Assembly: GCF_001512295.1 (NCBI RefSeq)
Contig: NZ_LNUP01000013.1
Location: 64,735-128,734, forward strand
Direction of reading: 5' to 3'
Origin: Pseudomonas sp. EpS/L25
Lineage (GTDB): Bacteria > Pseudomonadota > Gammaproteobacteria > Pseudomonadales > Pseudomonadaceae
Length of the DNA: 64,000 nucleotides
Part shown: one piece after another, positions 24,632-37,733 of the stretch
Layout: every line of letters starts with the position of its first letter
How positions within the stretch are numbered: the stretch's first letter is position 1
Program-made: the position numbers and the translations under genes
The notes under the pieces: model-generated
Databases searched by the model: none
Seen by the model: only the letters and a program-made list of their open reading frames with translations
Told to the model about the DNA's origin: nothing

Positions 24632-27600
24632 TTAGTCCACCCAGACCCGCGCATTGCGGAACAGGCGCATCCAGCCGCCGTCCTCGCCCTGCCAGTCGGC
24701 CGGGATCCAGGAGTTCTGCACGGCGCGGAAGCAACGCTCGGGGTGCGGCATCATCAGCAGCACGCGACCGTCCTGGCTGGACAGACCGGTGATACCCAGC
24801 GGCGAGCCGTTGGGGTTGGCCGGATAGGTCTCGGTGACCTTGCTGTGGCCGTCGACGTAGCGCAGCGCCACGGTGCCGGAGACATCGGCGGCGATCAGCG
24901 CTTCCTGGTTCGAGTACTCGGCGAAGCCTTCGCCGTGGGCGATGGCGATGGGCAGCCGCGATCCGGCCATGCCGGCCAGGAACAGCGAAGGCGAATCCTG
25001 CACCTGGACCATGGCCACCCGCGCCTCGAACTGCTCGGAGCGGTTGCGCACGAAACGCGGCCAGAATTCGCTGCCGGGCACCAGCTCGCGCAGGTTGGCG
25101 ACCATCTGGCAGCCGTTGCACACACCCAGGGTGAAGGTGTCGGTGCGCTCGAAGAACTGCTGGAAGCCATCGCGGGCACGGGCGTTGAACAGGATGGACT
25201 TGGCCCAGCCACCGCCAGCGCCGAGGACGTCGCCATAGGAGAAGCCGCCACAGGCCACCACGCCCTTGAAGTCCGCCAGGTCGATGCGGCCGGAGAGGAT
25301 GTCGCTCATGTGCACGTCGATGGCGGCGAAGCCGGCGCGATCGAAGGCCGCGCCCATCTCGACCTGGCCGTTGACGCCCTGCTCGCGCAGGATGGCGACC
25401 TGGGGCCGCACGCCTTTCTTGATGTAGGGCGCGCAGATGTCCTCGTTGGGATCGTAGGACAGCTTGGCCGACAGGCCCGGATGATCCTCCTCCAGCAGGG
25501 CGTCGAATTCCTGCTGGGCGCACTCGGCGTTGTCACGCAGGCGCTGGATCTGGAAGCTGGTCTCGCTCCAGACGCGCTGCAGCAGGCGCCGCTCGGCCCG
25601 GTAGAGGTGCTCGTCGTGGTAGTGGATGTTGATCTCGTAGCCGTTGACCGGGTTGCCGATCACCGCCACGCAGTCTTCCAGACCGGCGGCGCTGAACTGG
25701 GCCAGCACCTCGTGGGTGAAGTCCTGGGGCACCTGGATGACGGCGCCCAGCTCTTCGGCGAACAGGGCACGGGTCAGCTCGTCACGGTCGGCGGCCAGAG
25801 CGTCTAGACGCAGGGCCAGGCCGCAGTGACCGGCGAAGGCCATTTCCACCAGGGTGGTGATGAGGCCGCCGTCGGAACGGTCGTGGTAGGCCAGCAGCAG
25901 GCCGTCCTGGTTGAGGCCCTGGATCACGGCGAAGAAGGCCTTGAGGTCTTCGGCTTCGTCGACATCGGGAGCCGCCTGGCCGAGCTTGCCGTGGGTCTGG
26001 GCGAGGATGGAACCGCCGAGGCGATTCTGGCCGCGGCCCAGGTCGACGAGGATCAGGTCGGTCTGGCCCTTGTCCAGGCGCAGCTGGGGGGTCAGGGTGC
26101 GGCGGATATCCTGCACCGGAGCGAAGCCGGTGATCACCAGCGACAGCGGTGCGGTGACGCTCTTGTCTTCGCCGCCGTCCTGCCAGCGGGTCTTCATGGA
26201 CATGGAGTCCTTGCCGACCGGGATGGTGATGCCCAGCTGCGGGCACAGCTCCATGCCCACCGCCTTGACGGTCTCGTAGAGCCGCGCGTCTTCGCCCGGG
26301 TGGCCGGCGGCGGCCATCCAGTTGGCGGAGAGCTTGATGTCGCCGAGCGTCTCGATGCGCGCGGCGGCCAGGTTGGTGATGGTCTCGCCGATGGCCATGC
26401 GGCCCGAGGCGGGGGCGTCGAGCAGGGCCAGCGGGGTGCGCTCGCCCATGGCCATGGCTTCGCCGGTATGGACGTCGAAACTGGTGGCGGTGACGGCGCA
26501 GTCGGCCACCGGGACCTGCCAGGGACCGACCATCTGGTCGCGAGCCACCAGGCCGGTGATGGTGCGGTCGCCGATGGTGATCAGAAAGCTCTTGCTGGCC
26601 ACGGCCGGGTGGCGCAGGACACGCTCCACCGACTCGGTCAGGTCCAGGCCGGCACCGTCGAAGCCATCACCCAGCTCGGCTTCCCGGGTCACGCTGCGGT
26701 GCATGCGCGGCGGCTTGCCCAGCAGCACCTCCAGCGGCATGTCCACGGCGTTGTTGCCGAAGTGGCTGTCGGCCACGGTCAGCTGGCGTTCCTCGGTGGC
26801 TTCGCCGACCACGGCGAAGGGGCAGCGCTCGCGCTCGCAGATGGCCTTGAAGGTCTCGAAGTTCTCGGCGTCCACGGAGAGCACGTAGCGCTCCTGGGAC
26901 TCGTTGCACCAGATCTCCAGCGGACTCATGCCCGGCTCGTCGTTGGGCACGTTGCGCAATTCGAAACGACCGCCGCGACCGGCATCGTTGACCAGCTCGG
27001 GGAAGGCGTTGGACAGGCCGCCCGCACCCACGTCGTGGATGAAGGTGATGGGGTTGTTTTCACCCAGCTGCCAGCAACGGTCGATGACCTCCTGGCAGCG
27101 ACGCTCCATTTCCGGGTTCTCGCGCTGCACCGAGGCGAAATCCAGGTCGGCGGAGCTGGCGCCGGTGGACATGGACGAAGCCGCGCCACCGCCCAGGCCG
27201 ATCAGCATGGCCGGGCCGCCCAGCACGATGAGCTTGCCGCCCACCGAGATGTCGCCCTTCTGCACGTGGTCGGCGCGGATGTTGCCCAGGCCGCCGGCGA
27301 GCATGATCGGCTTGTGGTAGCCGCGCACCTCGGGACCACGAGGGGTCTCGACCTGCTGCTCGAAGGTGCGGAAGTAGCCGGCCAGGGCCGGACGGCCGAA
27401 TTCGTTGTTGAAGGCGGCGCCACCCAACGGGCCTTCGATCATGATGTCCAGCGGGGTGACGATGCGCTCGGGCTTGCCGTAGGGCTGCTCCCAGGGCTGC
27501 TCGAAACCGGGGATGTTCAGGTTGGAGACGGTGAAGCCGGTCAGGCCCGCCTTGGGCTTGGAGCCGCGACCGGTGGCACCTTCGTCGCGGATCTCGCCGC

Positions 27601-28531
27601 CGGAACCGGTGGAGGCGCCGGGGAAGGGGGCGATGGCGGTCGGGTGGTTGTGGGTTTCCACCTTCATCAGGATGTGCACGGGCTGGCTGTGCGCGCCGTA
27701 TTCGCGGGAATCGGCATCGGGGTAGAAGCGCCCGGCGGTGAAGCCTTCCATGACCGCGGCGTTGTCCTTGTAGGCGGACAGCACGCCGGTACGGTTCATC
27801 TCGTAGGTGTTCTTGATCATGCCGAACAGGGACTTCTCCTGGCTTTCGCCGTCGATGTCCCAGCTGGCATTGAAGATCTTGTGCCGGCAGTGCTCGGAGT
27901 TGGCCTGGGCGAACATCATGAGTTCGATGTCATGGGGATTGCGCCCCAGGGCGGTGAAGCTCTTGACCAGGTAGTCGATCTCGTCCTCGGCCAGGGCCAG
28001 GCCCAGCGCCAGGTTGGCCTGTTCCAAGGCAGCGTGACCGCCGCCGAGCACGTCCACCGCGGTGAGCGGCTTGGGCGTGGCATGGCTGAAGATGTCGGCG
28101 GCGGCGTCCAGGGTCGGCAGCACCCGCTGGGTCATGCGGTCGTGCAGGGCCGCGGCCAGCTGCCCGTGGGCAGCGGCGTCCAGCTCGCCGGCGACGTAGT
28201 AGGCCACACCGCGCTCCAGACGCGCGATCTGCGCCAGGCCACAGTTGTGGGCGATGTCGGTGGCCTTGCTCGACCAGGGCGAGATGGTGCCCAGGCGCGG
28301 GACGATGAGGAATAGCGCGCCGCTGGGTTCCTGCTGGGGGACGCTGGGGCCGTATTGCAGCAGTCGGCCGAGGATGCCCTCTTCCTCCGCGCTCAGGGTG
28401 CCGGCGACTTCGGCGAAATGAACGAACTCGGCATAGAGCCCGGAGACGCCGGGAACCAGACGAGTCAGCTGGTCGAGAAGTTTGCCGTGACGGAACGAAG
28501 AAAGAGCGGGAGCGCCGCGCAGGATCAGCAT
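24632..28531 (-). CDS. purL: Phosphoribosylformylglycinamidine synthase
   Basis: A 1299-residue large-type FGAM synthase with the glutaminase fused at the C-terminus. The start [20 protein letters not shown] at 28531 has GAGG upstream. Visible motifs include [39 protein letters not shown], the central ATP-binding repeats, and the class I amidotransferase triad region ([19 protein letters not shown], nucleophile cysteine in [14 protein letters not shown]). It uses ATP and glutamine to convert FGAR to FGAM in purine synthesis. Monocistronic and divergent from mltF. Confidence 0.98.
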   Translation of the reverse strand: MLILRGAPALSSFRHGKLLDQLTRLVPGVSGLYAEFVHFAEVAGTLSAEEEGILGRLLQYGPSVPQQEPSGALFLIVPRLGTISPWSSKATDIAHNCGLAQIARLERGVAYYVAGELDAAAHGQLAAALHDRMTQRVLPTLDAAADIFSHATPKPLTAVDVLGGGHAALEQANLALGLALAEDEIDYLVKSFTALGRNPHDIELMMFAQANSEHCRHKIFNASWDIDGESQEKSLFGMIKNTYEMNRTGVLSAYKDNAAVMEGFTAGRFYPDADSREYGAHSQPVHILMKVETHNHPTAIAPFPGASTGSGGEIRDEGATGRGSKPKAGLTGFTVSNLNIPGFEQPWEQPYGKPERIVTPLDIMIEGPLGGAAFNNEFGRPALAGYFRTFEQQVETPRGPEVRGYHKPIMLAGGLGNIRADHVQKGDISVGGKLIVLGGPAMLIGLGGGAASSMSTGASSADLDFASVQRENPEMERRCQEVIDRCWQLGENNPITFIHDVGAGGLSNAFPELVNDAGRGGRFELRNVPNDEPGMSPLEIWCNESQERYVLSVDAENFETFKAICERERCPFAVVGEATEERQLTVADSHFGNNAVDMPLEVLLGKPPRMHRSVTREAELGDGFDGAGLDLTESVERVLRHPAVASKSFLITIGDRTITGLVARDQMVGPWQVPVADCAVTATSFDVHTGEAMAMGERTPLALLDAPASGRMAIGETITNLAAARIETLGDIKLSANWMAAAGHPGEDARLYETVKAVGMELCPQLGITIPVGKDSMSMKTRWQDGGEDKSVTAPLSLVITGFAPVQDIRRTLTPQLRLDKGQTDLILVDLGRGQNRLGGSILAQTHGKLGQAAPDVDEAEDLKAFFAVIQGLNQDGLLLAYHDRSDGGLITTLVEMAFAGHCGLALRLDALAADRDELTRALFAEELGAVIQVPQDFTHEVLAQFSAAGLEDCVAVIGNPVNGYEINIHYHDEHLYRAERRLLQRVWSETSFQIQRLRDNAECAQQEFDALLEEDHPGLSAKLSYDPNEDICAPYIKKGVRPQVAILREQGVNGQVEMGAAFDRAGFAAIDVHMSDILSGRIDLADFKGVVACGGFSYGDVLGAGGGWAKSILFNARARDGFQQFFERTDTFTLGVCNGCQMVANLRELVPGSEFWPRFVRNRSEQFEARVAMVQVQDSPSLFLAGMAGSRLPIAIAHGEGFAEYSNQEALIAADVSGTVALRYVDGHSKVTETYPANPNGSPLGITGLSSQDGRVLLMMPHPERCFRAVQNSWIPADWQGEDGGWMRLFRNARVWVD

Positions 28532-30333
<1,802 letters not shown>

Positions 30334-30360
30334 GGGCCGCCCCGCTCGAAACCCCGTCGC

Positions 30361-30435
30361 GTGGAAAACCGCGCCAGCGTTTTCCACTGTCGCCCCCCAC
30401 ACACCTCCCACGCGGACAAGGCTGCGCCGTTGTCC
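30361..30435. terminator. Two hairpins between convergent mltF and tcdA
   Basis: GTGGAAAAC/GTTTTCCAC (9 bp, 9-base loop, 30361-30387) and GGACAA/TTGTCC (30414-30435). The pair lies in the 118-base gap between two convergent genes. No T run is present; it may be a REP-type structure acting as a transcription barrier. Confidence 0.5.
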
Positions 30436-30451
30436 ACACTACCGGTCCGAA

Positions 30452-31237
30452 CTAGCCCCTGGGCTTCTGGATCAGCTTGTCCACCGCTCGCGCCGCGGCC
30501 ACCATGCCGAAGGTGGCGGTGACCATCATCACCGCGCCGAAGCCGCCGGCGCAGTCCAGGCGGACGCCTTCGCCGACGAAGCTCTTCTGCTGGCAGACGC
30601 TGCCGTCCGGCTTGGGATAGCGCAGCTGTTCGGTGGAAAAGACGCAGGGCACGCTGTAGTGACGGCTGGGATTGCGCGAGAAGCCGTAGTCGCGACGCAG
30701 CAGCGAGCGTACCCGCGAGGCCAGGGGATCGTTGTAGGTACGATTGAGGTCCACCACCTGGATCTGGGTGGGGTCGATCTGGCCGCCGGCGCCGCCAGTG
30801 GTGACGATGGCGATCTTGCGCCTCTTGCACCAGGCGATCAGCGCCGCCTTGGAGGCCACGCTGTCGATGCAGTCCAGCACCAGGTCGAGGTCTTGGGTGA
30901 TGTAGTCGGCCATGGTCTCGCGGGTGACGAAGTCCGCCACCGCCTTGACCGCGCAGGCCGGGTTGATGGCCTGGATGCGCTCGGCCATCACCGTGACCTT
31001 GGGCCGCCCCACCTGGCCCGCCAAAGCATGCACCTGGCGATTGGTGTTGCTGACGCAGACGTCGTCCAGATCGAACAGGCGGATGCGGCCGACGCCACTG
31101 CGGGCCAGGGCCTCGGCGGCCCAGGAGCCCACGCCACCGATACCGACCACGGCGACGTGACTGGCGGCCAGGCGCTCGACGGCTTCCTGCCCATAGAGCC
31201 GGGCGATCCCGCCGAAGCGTTGTTCATCGAACGTCAT
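30452..31237 (-). CDS. tcdA: tRNA threonylcarbamoyladenosine dehydratase
   Basis: A 261-residue E1-like enzyme (TcdA/CsdL). Start [20 protein letters not shown] at 31237; the frame stays open another 81 codons upstream into dapE but without similarity. The ATP-binding Rossmann motif is [20 protein letters not shown], followed by [17 protein letters not shown] and [15 protein letters not shown]. It cyclises t6A to ct6A at position 37 of ANN-decoding tRNAs using ATP. Divergent from dapE over 85 bases. Confidence 0.95.
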   Translation of the reverse strand: MTFDEQRFGGIARLYGQEAVERLAASHVAVVGIGGVGSWAAEALARSGVGRIRLFDLDDVCVSNTNRQVHALAGQVGRPKVTVMAERIQAINPACAVKAVADFVTRETMADYITQDLDLVLDCIDSVASKAALIAWCKRRKIAIVTTGGAGGQIDPTQIQVVDLNRTYNDPLASRVRSLLRRDYGFSRNPSRHYSVPCVFSTEQLRYPKPDGSVCQQKSFVGEGVRLDCAGGFGAVMMVTATFGMVAAARAVDKLIQKPRG

Positions 31238-31322
31238 GAAGGCTTTCCACAAAAGCCACAGTATAGGTTTTCCTTTACCATACCGCTCCCCCCTGAACCC
31301 TAGCCGCCTCCCGGGACCCGCC

Positions 31323-32465
31323 ATGACCACCGCCCTCACCCCCACCCTGGAACTCGCCTGCGACCTGATCGGCCGGGCCTCGGTCACGCCGCTGGACGCA
31401 GGCTGCCAGGCACTGATGATGCAGCGCCTGGAGCGCCTGGGCTTCGCCCTCGAGCCCCTGCGGATCGAAGAGGTGGACAACTTCTGGGCACGCCGTGGCG
31501 GCGCGGGGCCGGTGCTGTGCTTCGCCGGTCACACCGACGTGGTGCCCACCGGCCCGCTGGAGGCCTGGCAGCAGGCACCCTTCAATGCCCACGTGGATGC
31601 CGACGGCATGCTGCGTGGCCGCGGCGCCGCCGACATGAAGGGCAGCCTGGCGAGCATGATCATCGCCGTGGAGCGCTTCGTCGCCGACCATCCCGACCAC
31701 CGTGGCGCCATTGCCTTCCTGATTACCAGCGACGAGGAAGGCCCGGCCCTGCACGGTACCCGCGCCGTGGTGGAACGCCTGCGCGCGCGCGGCGAGCGGC
31801 TGGACTGGTGCATCGTCGGCGAACCTTCCAGCACCCGCCTGCTGGGTGACGTGGTCAAGAACGGGCGTCGCGGCTCGCTCAACGGCCGCCTGATCGTGCG
31901 CGGCAAGCAGGGCCACGTGGCCTATCCGCACCTGGCGCGCAACCCCATCCACCTGGCGGCCCAGGCCCTGGCGGATCTCGCCGCCGAGCAATGGGACGAT
32001 GGCAACGCCTTCTTCCCGCCCACCAGCTTCCAGATCTCCAACCTCAATTCCGGCACCGGTGCCGGCAACGTGGTACCCGGCGAGCTGCAGGCGCTGTTCA
32101 ACTTCCGCTTCTCCACCGAATCCACCGTGGAGGGCCTGCAGGCCCGGGTCGAAGCCATCCTCGACCGCCATGGCCTGGACTGGCACCTCGACTGGTCGCT
32201 GTCCGGCCTGCCCTTCCTCACCGAGCCGGGCGAGCTACTCGACGCCGTCGCCGCCAGCGTGGAAGCCGTCACCGGTTACCGCCCCGAGGCCTCGACCAGC
32301 GGCGGCACCTCGGATGGCCGCTTCATTGCCACCCTGGGGGCCCAGGTGGTGGAACTGGGGCCGGTCAACGCCACCATCCACCAGGTGGACGAGCACGTCT
32401 TGGCCAGCGACCTGGATCTGCTGACCGAGGTGTACTACGGCACCCTGGTACGGTTGCTGGCATGA
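31323..32465 (+). CDS. dapE: Succinyl-diaminopimelate desuccinylase
   Basis: A 380-residue M20 metallohydrolase that makes LL-diaminopimelate for lysine and peptidoglycan. Metal ligands lie in [24 protein letters not shown] sequence (here [12 protein letters not shown]) and [29 protein letters not shown] and the C-terminal [11 protein letters not shown] and NATIHQVDE blocks are present. Start at 31323 gives [20 protein letters not shown]; 29 upstream in-frame residues lie in the promoter region. Overlaps rlmA by four bases. Confidence 0.96.
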   Translation: MTTALTPTLELACDLIGRASVTPLDAGCQALMMQRLERLGFALEPLRIEEVDNFWARRGGAGPVLCFAGHTDVVPTGPLEAWQQAPFNAHVDADGMLRGRGAADMKGSLASMIIAVERFVADHPDHRGAIAFLITSDEEGPALHGTRAVVERLRARGERLDWCIVGEPSSTRLLGDVVKNGRRGSLNGRLIVRGKQGHVAYPHLARNPIHLAAQALADLAAEQWDDGNAFFPPTSFQISNLNSGTGAGNVVPGELQALFNFRFSTESTVEGLQARVEAILDRHGLDWHLDWSLSGLPFLTEPGELLDAVAASVEAVTGYRPEASTSGGTSDGRFIATLGAQVVELGPVNATIHQVDEHVLASDLDLLTEVYYGTLVRLLA

Positions 32466-33274
32466 AGCTCATCTGTCCGCTCTGCCAGGCGCCACTGGCC
32501 GAATTCGAGGGTGGCGTCGGCTGCCCCGCCGGCCATAGGTTCGACCGTGCCCGCCAGGGCTACCTGAACCTCTTGCCGGTGCAGCACAAGAAAAGCCTGG
32601 ACCCGGGCGACAACGCCGCCATGGTCGAGGCCCGCCGGCGCTTTCTCGATGCCGGCCACTATGCACCCCTGGCCGAACGCCTGGCGCACCTGGCCGCCGA
32701 ACGCGCGCCCCAGCGCTGGATCGACGTAGGCTGTGGCGAAGGCTTCTATACCGCGCGCCTGGCCCAGGCCCTGCCCGGCGCCGACGGCTACGCCCTGGAC
32801 ATCTCCCGCGAAGCGGTGCGGCGCGCCTGCCGGCGTACCCCGGCGGTGACCTGGCTGGTGGCGAGCATGGCGCGTCTGCCGCTACCGGACGCCAGTTGCC
32901 AGCTGCTGGCCAGCGTCTTCAGCCCCATCGACTGGACCGAAGCCCAGCGCGTGCTGGCCCCCGGTGGCGGCATCCTGCGCCTGGGTCCGGCCAGCGCCCA
33001 CCTGCTGGAGCTGCGCCAGCGGCTCTACGATGAGGTGCGCGACTATGCCGAAGACAAGCACCTGCAGGATCTACCGCCGGGGCTGGAACTGGCCCACAGC
33101 GAGGGGCTCGAATTCGTGCTGCCACTGGCCGAGCGCCAGACCCGCGAAGATCTGCTGGCCATGACGCCCCACGGCTGGCGGGTCAATGCCGAACGCCGCG
33201 AGCGCGTGCTGGCCGAGCCCTTCGAGGTACGAGTGGCCGTGCGTTACGATTGGATCGTCAAATCCGGAGCCTAA
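32462..33274 (+). CDS. rlmA: 23S rRNA (guanine-N1)-methyltransferase RlmA
   Basis: A 270-residue methyltransferase starting [20 protein letters not shown]. Zinc ligands C5, C8, C21 and H25 form the N-terminal finger, followed by [20 protein letters not shown], typical of RlmA(I). The SAM site is [20 protein letters not shown], then [20 protein letters not shown]. It methylates G745-equivalent in helix 35 of 23S rRNA. ATGA overlap with dapE, so translation is coupled. Confidence 0.93.
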   Translation: MKLICPLCQAPLAEFEGGVGCPAGHRFDRARQGYLNLLPVQHKKSLDPGDNAAMVEARRRFLDAGHYAPLAERLAHLAAERAPQRWIDVGCGEGFYTARLAQALPGADGYALDISREAVRRACRRTPAVTWLVASMARLPLPDASCQLLASVFSPIDWTEAQRVLAPGGGILRLGPASAHLLELRQRLYDEVRDYAEDKHLQDLPPGLELAHSEGLEFVLPLAERQTREDLLAMTPHGWRVNAERRERVLAEPFEVRVAVRYDWIVKSGA

Positions 33275-33279
33275 GTCCC

Positions 33280-33663
33280 ATGCGCCAGCCCGATATCGAA
33301 ATCTACCTCAAGGACGTCGACCGGGACGCCGTCTCGGCCTGGCTCGAACAGGTGTTCGCCATGCCCTGCGAATGGCAGGCCCGGGGGCAGACCTTCAAAT
33401 GCACCCTACGCTACGGCGGCGAGTCCATTCCGGTCACCTGGCTGCCGAAGGCGGTGGGCAAGTGGCACAGCCTGCTGCTGGAAAGCGACGTCTCGCCCTG
33501 GGTGGACGATTTGGCGTGCGCGCGCGATGCCCAGGCGGCGTTGCAGGTGCAGGTACGCTGCGCGCCGAGTGGCTGGAGCGAAGAGGAAGACGAGGACGCC
33601 GCGGATCGCTGGCTGAAGGTCACGGACGCGGGTGTCGAGGAGATCGTCTGGCGGACCGAATGA
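33280..33663 (+). CDS. Conserved protein of unknown function downstream of rlmA
   Basis: A 127-residue acidic protein: MRQPDIEIYLKDVDRDAVSA, FKCTLRYGGESIPVTWLPKA, then SEEEDEDAADRWLKVTDAGV and IVWRTE. No signal, membrane segment or known motif. It begins five bases after rlmA, so it is probably co-transcribed with dapE-rlmA. Reads as a real cytoplasmic protein by composition; function unknown. Confidence 0.7.
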   Translation: MRQPDIEIYLKDVDRDAVSAWLEQVFAMPCEWQARGQTFKCTLRYGGESIPVTWLPKAVGKWHSLLLESDVSPWVDDLACARDAQAALQVQVRCAPSGWSEEEDEDAADRWLKVTDAGVEEIVWRTE

Positions 33664-33720
33664 TCTGAGTTCGCGAGGAGCCTGGCGCTCTTCGCGAGAC
33701 GGGCCCAGCGCCCTTTCAAA

Positions 33721-34051
33721 GGCTCGCGAGCTAGTGTGGTGTTTCAGCATTTTGGCGGTGCTTTTTCGGCCGCAGCGCCGAACCGCCCAAAAATCACTCG
33801 CCAATTCTTGCGCGAACTGCTGAAACACCACACTAGCGCCAAACAAGGCGCAACGACCATCGGGAGTAACAGCCAACCGCTGTCCCGAAGGGTGAACGCT
33901 AGCGAATCAGATGGCTGACGAAGCGGATCGCGCCCGCGCTCGGGTTACACGACGTAAATGAGCATCGCGACGGGGCCGCCTAGGTAGGGCTGGCGACCCA
34001 GGCCATTTTCAACGCCGTTTGGTCGACGCGCAGCAGGCTGCGAATAGGCTC
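33721..34051. repeat. MITE-like element, copy B, interrupted by another element
   Basis: The interior matches copies A and C (CAAACAAGGCGCAACGACCA; CCATTTTCAACGCCGTTTGG). The right end is diverged (GCGAATAGGCTC) and is followed by TTA, which is also the complement of the cold-shock gene stop codon. The left end is shortened: only GGCTCGCGAGCTAG remains of the terminal repeat. A second element sits inside at 33735-33832. Non-coding. Confidence 0.75.
33735..33832. repeat. Nested 98-bp inverted-repeat element with CTAG target duplication
   Basis: Perfect 14-bp ends TGTGGTGTTTCAGC and GCTGAAACACCACA, flanked on both sides by CTAG (33731-33734 and 33833-33836). In copies A, C and D the host sequence reads GAGCTAGAG with a single CTAG at the same place, so the insertion and the four-base duplication are directly visible. 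The interior has further imperfect complementarity (TTTTGGCGGT near ACCGCCC) and no ORF. Confidence 0.85.
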
Positions 34052-34264
34052 TTACAGCCGGGCGACGTCTTCGGCCTGCAGGCCCTTCTGGCCTTCGATC
34101 ACCGAAAACTCCACCTGCTGGCCTTCGACCAGGGAGCGGTGGCCTTCACCGCGGATGGCGCGGTAGTGAACGAACACGTCGGCACCGCCTTCGCGTTGAA
34201 TGAATCCATAGCCCTTGGCGTCATTGAACCACTTGACGGTCCCGGTTTCGCGTTGCTCACCCAT
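34052..34264 (-). CDS. Cold-shock domain protein
   Basis: A 70-residue CspA-type protein starting [20 protein letters not shown]. The RNP1-type [11 protein letters not shown] and RNP2-type VFVHYRAI motifs for single-stranded nucleic acid binding are present, and [20 protein letters not shown] is the C-terminal strand region. Acts as an RNA chaperone; Pseudomonas has several paralogues. Start at 34264 because the family begins here; the upstream frame is the leader. Its stop codon abuts the repeat element. Upstream gap 34265-34632 holds its leader with a hairpin (34388-34411) and the plsB promoter. Confidence 0.92.
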   Translation of the reverse strand: MGEQRETGTVKWFNDAKGYGFIQREGGADVFVHYRAIRGEGHRSLVEGQQVEFSVIEGQKGLQAEDVARL

Positions 34265-34387
34265 CACATCTCTCCGAAGCTTTCTGGATTTCCTATCCCT
34301 GGTCGCCCAAGTGCGGGCAACCGGGCTGCCTTGTTGTGTCGGTACGGACTGCGTGCCGGCAACGCCACCCGTGGGCAGCCCTGCCAA

Positions 34388-34411
34388 GCATCGGCAAAAA
34401 CTTGCCGATGC
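34388..34411. promoter_or_regulatory. Perfect hairpin in the csp leader region
   Basis: GCATCGGCAA/TTGCCGATGC, 10 bp with a four-base loop, located 124 bases upstream of the cold-shock gene start and 222 bases before plsB. There is no T run on either side, so it is not an ordinary terminator. It might be an RNA structure in a long csp 5' leader or a binding site; this is inference. Confidence 0.4.
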
Positions 34412-34632
34412 CTTATGAAGCATGGCTTACCCGGCAAAATCAACGTTCTTTACGCAAAGTGCCATCATGGCTGGAAGCCACGCCAGCGCCGGGTTTCCCT
34501 GAATTTGCCAGGCAATTTCCCAGGACGGGTGACAAGACCGCGGCGGGCGGGTCGAAGTCTGCACAAGACGGGTGGTTTTACGCCCGCCAGGCCTTCCGGC
34601 ACACTGCCGCCTCGTCAATCCGGTAGCCCTTC

Positions 34633-37143
34633 ATGACTCTTTCGCCGCTGCGTCTCCTGGCCTTTTCGCTGCTCAAGCGCCTGCTCTATCTCTGGGTTCG
34701 CTCCGAGACCACCCAGGCCGCCAGCCTGCTCAGCCGCATCGACCCGAGCAAGCCGGTGCTCTATGTGCTACCCGAAGCCTCGCTGAGCGACCTGGCGGTG
34801 CTCGACCGGGAGTGCCGCAAGGCCGGCCTGCCGCGGCCACTCCGCCCGCTGGTGCTGGGCAGCAAGACCGAGCCGCTGGCCTACTTCAATGCCATGGGCA
34901 AGCCGGACTGGCGCGGGCGACCGGCGCGGCGCTCGGTGCCGCCCACCCTGCGCCGGGTGGTGGCCGCAGTGACCGAGCAGCGACTGGACGACGTCCAGCT
35001 GGTGCCGGTCAGTGTCTTCTGGGGACAATCGCCGGATCGCGAGACCAGCCCCTGGAAGCTGCTCTGGGCCGACAACTGGGTGGTGACCGGACGGCTGCGC
35101 AAGGCCGCGCGCATCCTGGTGCTGGGCCGGCTGACCCGGGTGCAGTTCTCCAAGCCGCTGTCGCTCGGCGAACTGGCCACGCAGCGCCCCGATCCGCAGC
35201 GTCTGGAGCGACTGGTGATGCGTCGCCTGCGCATCCACTTCCGCAACGTGCGCCAAGCGGTGATCGGCCCCGATCTGTCGCACCGGCGTACGCTGCTGCG
35301 CGGACTGCTGCGGGCACCCCAGGTCCGCGCGACCATCGCCCGGGAGATCGCCCAGCGCAAGGCCACACCCGGGCGCATCGAAGACGAAGCAGCGCACTAT
35401 GCCCGGGAAATCGCCTCGGACTTCTCCTATCCGGTGGTGCGCTGCCTGGACGTCGGCCTGCGCTGGTTCTGGAACAGCATCTACCAGGGCGTGACGGTCA
35501 GCCACATCGAGCGCATCCAGGAGATGGCGCCCGGCCATACCGTGGTCTACGTGCCCTGCCATCGCAGCCACATCGACTACCTGCTGCTGTCCTACCTGCT
35601 GTTCCAGAACGGCCTGACGCCTCCGCACATCGCCGCCGGCATCAACCTGGACATGCCGGTGGTGGGCAACATCCTCAGACGCGGCGGTGCCTTCTTCATG
35701 AGGCGCAGCTTCAAGGGCAACGCCCTCTATGCGGCGGTGTTCAACGAATACCTGCACAGCCTGTTCAGCCGCGGCTTCTCCACCGAGTACTTCGTCGAAG
35801 GTGGCCGTTCGCGGACCGGGCGGACCCTGCAACCCCGTACCGGCATGCTGGCCATGACCCTGCGCAGCTTCCTGCGCGATTCGCGCCGACCCATCGTCTT
35901 CGTGCCCGTCTACATCGGCTACGAGAAGGTCTTCGAGGGCCGCACCTACCTGGGCGAGTTGCGTGGCGCGGCGAAGAAGAAGGAATCCATCTTCGACCTG
36001 GTGAAGGTCTTCGGCGCCCTGCGCCAGCGCTTCGGCCGGGTCTGGGTCAATTTCGGCGAGCCCATCCCCCTGCAGAGCTTCCTCGATGCCCGTCGCCCCG
36101 GCTGGCGCGACGAACCTCTCGACGAAGATCTGAAACCCAGCTGGTTCAACCCGGTCACCCATGAACTGGGCGAGCGCATCGTGCGGCGCATCAATGCTGC
36201 CGCGGCCGTCACCCCGGTCAACCTGGTGGCCCTGGCGCTGCTGTCGACCAACCGCCAGGCGCTGGACGAAGGCGCCCTGGTGCGTGCCATCGACCTCTAC
36301 CTGGACCTGCTGCGGCGGGTGCCCTACTCCACCAGCGTCACCCTGCCGGAAGGCGACGGCCAGTCGATGATCGAAGAGGTGCGCGGCCTGGGCTTCCTCT
36401 CCGAGCAGCAGGACGCCCTGGGCCGCATCCTCTACCTGGACGAGCAGAACGCGGTCCTGATGACCTACTACCGCAACAACGTCCTGCACCTCTTCGCCAT
36501 CCCGGCGCTGATCGCCAGCTTCTTCCAGAACACCGGGCGGATGACCCGCGAGCTGATCCATAGATTCGCCCTGGCACTCTATCCCTACCTGCAGGCCGAA
36601 CTGTTCATCCACTGGGAGCGCGAGGAACTGCCGCTGGTGGTGGACGGCTGGCTGGAAGCCATGGTGGAACGCGGCCTGCTGCGCATCGAAGACGACGTCT
36701 TCGTCCGTGCGGCGCCCAGCTCCCGGCAGTTCGTCCGTCTCACCCTCCTGGCGCGGGCCATCCTGCAGACGCTGCAGCGCTACTACATGACCACCGCGCT
36801 GATCCTCAACCATGGGCAGAACAGCCTGACCGCGCCGCAGCTGGAAGAGCTCTGCACGGTGATGGCCCAGCGGCTGTCGGTGCTGCACGGCCTCAATGCG
36901 CCGGAGTTCTTCGACAAGTCGCTGTTCCGCCACTTCATCCAGACGCTGCTGGCCGAAGGGGTGTTGCGCAAGGCCGACGACGGCACCCTGGGTCATCACG
37001 AACTGCTCGGCGAGCTGGCCGAGGGCGCGGGCAAGCGGGTGCTGCCGGCGGAGATTCGCCTGTCGATCCGCCAGGTGGCGCTGGATCGCCCAGACGCCCC
37101 GGACCTGCCAGAGCGTGAATCGCCACCCGCGGCGGGCAACTAA
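34633..37143 (+). CDS. plsB: Glycerol-3-phosphate 1-O-acyltransferase PlsB
   Basis: An 836-residue peripheral inner-membrane enzyme that acylates sn-glycerol 3-phosphate, the first step of phospholipid synthesis. The acyltransferase blocks are visible: [20 protein letters not shown] (H310...D315, HX4D), [40 protein letters not shown] and [20 protein letters not shown]. Length fits Pseudomonas PlsB. Monocistronic in appearance; the next gene starts 48 bases later. Confidence 0.97.
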   Translation: MTLSPLRLLAFSLLKRLLYLWVRSETTQAASLLSRIDPSKPVLYVLPEASLSDLAVLDRECRKAGLPRPLRPLVLGSKTEPLAYFNAMGKPDWRGRPARRSVPPTLRRVVAAVTEQRLDDVQLVPVSVFWGQSPDRETSPWKLLWADNWVVTGRLRKAARILVLGRLTRVQFSKPLSLGELATQRPDPQRLERLVMRRLRIHFRNVRQAVIGPDLSHRRTLLRGLLRAPQVRATIAREIAQRKATPGRIEDEAAHYAREIASDFSYPVVRCLDVGLRWFWNSIYQGVTVSHIERIQEMAPGHTVVYVPCHRSHIDYLLLSYLLFQNGLTPPHIAAGINLDMPVVGNILRRGGAFFMRRSFKGNALYAAVFNEYLHSLFSRGFSTEYFVEGGRSRTGRTLQPRTGMLAMTLRSFLRDSRRPIVFVPVYIGYEKVFEGRTYLGELRGAAKKKESIFDLVKVFGALRQRFGRVWVNFGEPIPLQSFLDARRPGWRDEPLDEDLKPSWFNPVTHELGERIVRRINAAAAVTPVNLVALALLSTNRQALDEGALVRAIDLYLDLLRRVPYSTSVTLPEGDGQSMIEEVRGLGFLSEQQDALGRILYLDEQNAVLMTYYRNNVLHLFAIPALIASFFQNTGRMTRELIHRFALALYPYLQAELFIHWEREELPLVVDGWLEAMVERGLLRIEDDVFVRAAPSSRQFVRLTLLARAILQTLQRYYMTTALILNHGQNSLTAPQLEELCTVMAQRLSVLHGLNAPEFFDKSLFRHFIQTLLAEGVLRKADDGTLGHHELLGELAEGAGKRVLPAEIRLSIRQVALDRPDAPDLPERESPPAAGN

Positions 37144-37190
37144 GCCGGCGCGGATGGGTCACAGCAGTCGCTTTCAACCAGGATCTACCC

Positions 37191-37670
37191 ATGAAAAGAA
37201 TCGCCACCCTGCTCGCCACCTCGCTGCTGCTCAGCGCCTGTAGCGGGCTGCGCCCCGGCCCGGCCACGCCGCCGCCCTCGCCTGGCCAGCCGCTGCCGCC
37301 CACCGAGCAGCCGCAGACCACCCCCGGCGCCCCGGCCCAGCCGAGCATGACCAGCCTCAGCGGCCAGGCCACCTTCACCGCCAACGAACCGGTACCACCC
37401 ACCGCCAAGCTCACCGTCAGCCTCTACAGCGCCAGCGCCGGCGACACCCCAGCCGGTCGCCTCGCCCAGCGCACCCTGTTCGTCAAACAGCAAGGCCAGG
37501 TGCCCTTCCGCCTCGACTACGCCCCCTCGCGGGTCAAGAGCGGTGAGCGCTACCTGCTCAGCGGACGCATCCTGCTCGGCGGCCGGCCGCTGTACCTGAC
37601 CCAGGAGCCGGTGGTGGTCGACCTGAACGACGCGGGCGAGGTGGAGTTGCCGCTGCAGCCGGTGCGCTGA
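37191..37670 (+). CDS. YbaY-family lipoprotein
   Basis: A 159-residue lipoprotein with signal MKRIATLLATSLLLSACSG (lipobox Cys17), a proline-rich linker (PPPSPGQPLPPTEQPQTTPG) and a beta domain: SLSGQATFTANEPVPPTAKL, VPFRLDYAPSRVKSGERYLL, SGRILLGGRPLYLTQEPV. This matches the YbaY/YscW-like lipoprotein family, whose members assist envelope assembly; the true role here is unknown. AGGATCTACCC precedes the ATG. Confidence 0.82.
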   Translation: MKRIATLLATSLLLSACSGLRPGPATPPPSPGQPLPPTEQPQTTPGAPAQPSMTSLSGQATFTANEPVPPTAKLTVSLYSASAGDTPAGRLAQRTLFVKQQGQVPFRLDYAPSRVKSGERYLLSGRILLGGRPLYLTQEPVVVDLNDAGEVELPLQPVR

Positions 37671-37733
37671 GTCGCCACGGTGACGTGCTAGGATCGGGAC
37701 CTTCGATCCTTCAGCCCCTCGCCGAGGTGCGCC

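Noticed and set aside
25826-28315. 829-codon + frame
   Set aside because: Antisense of purL; the purL frame has complete domains and catalytic residues.
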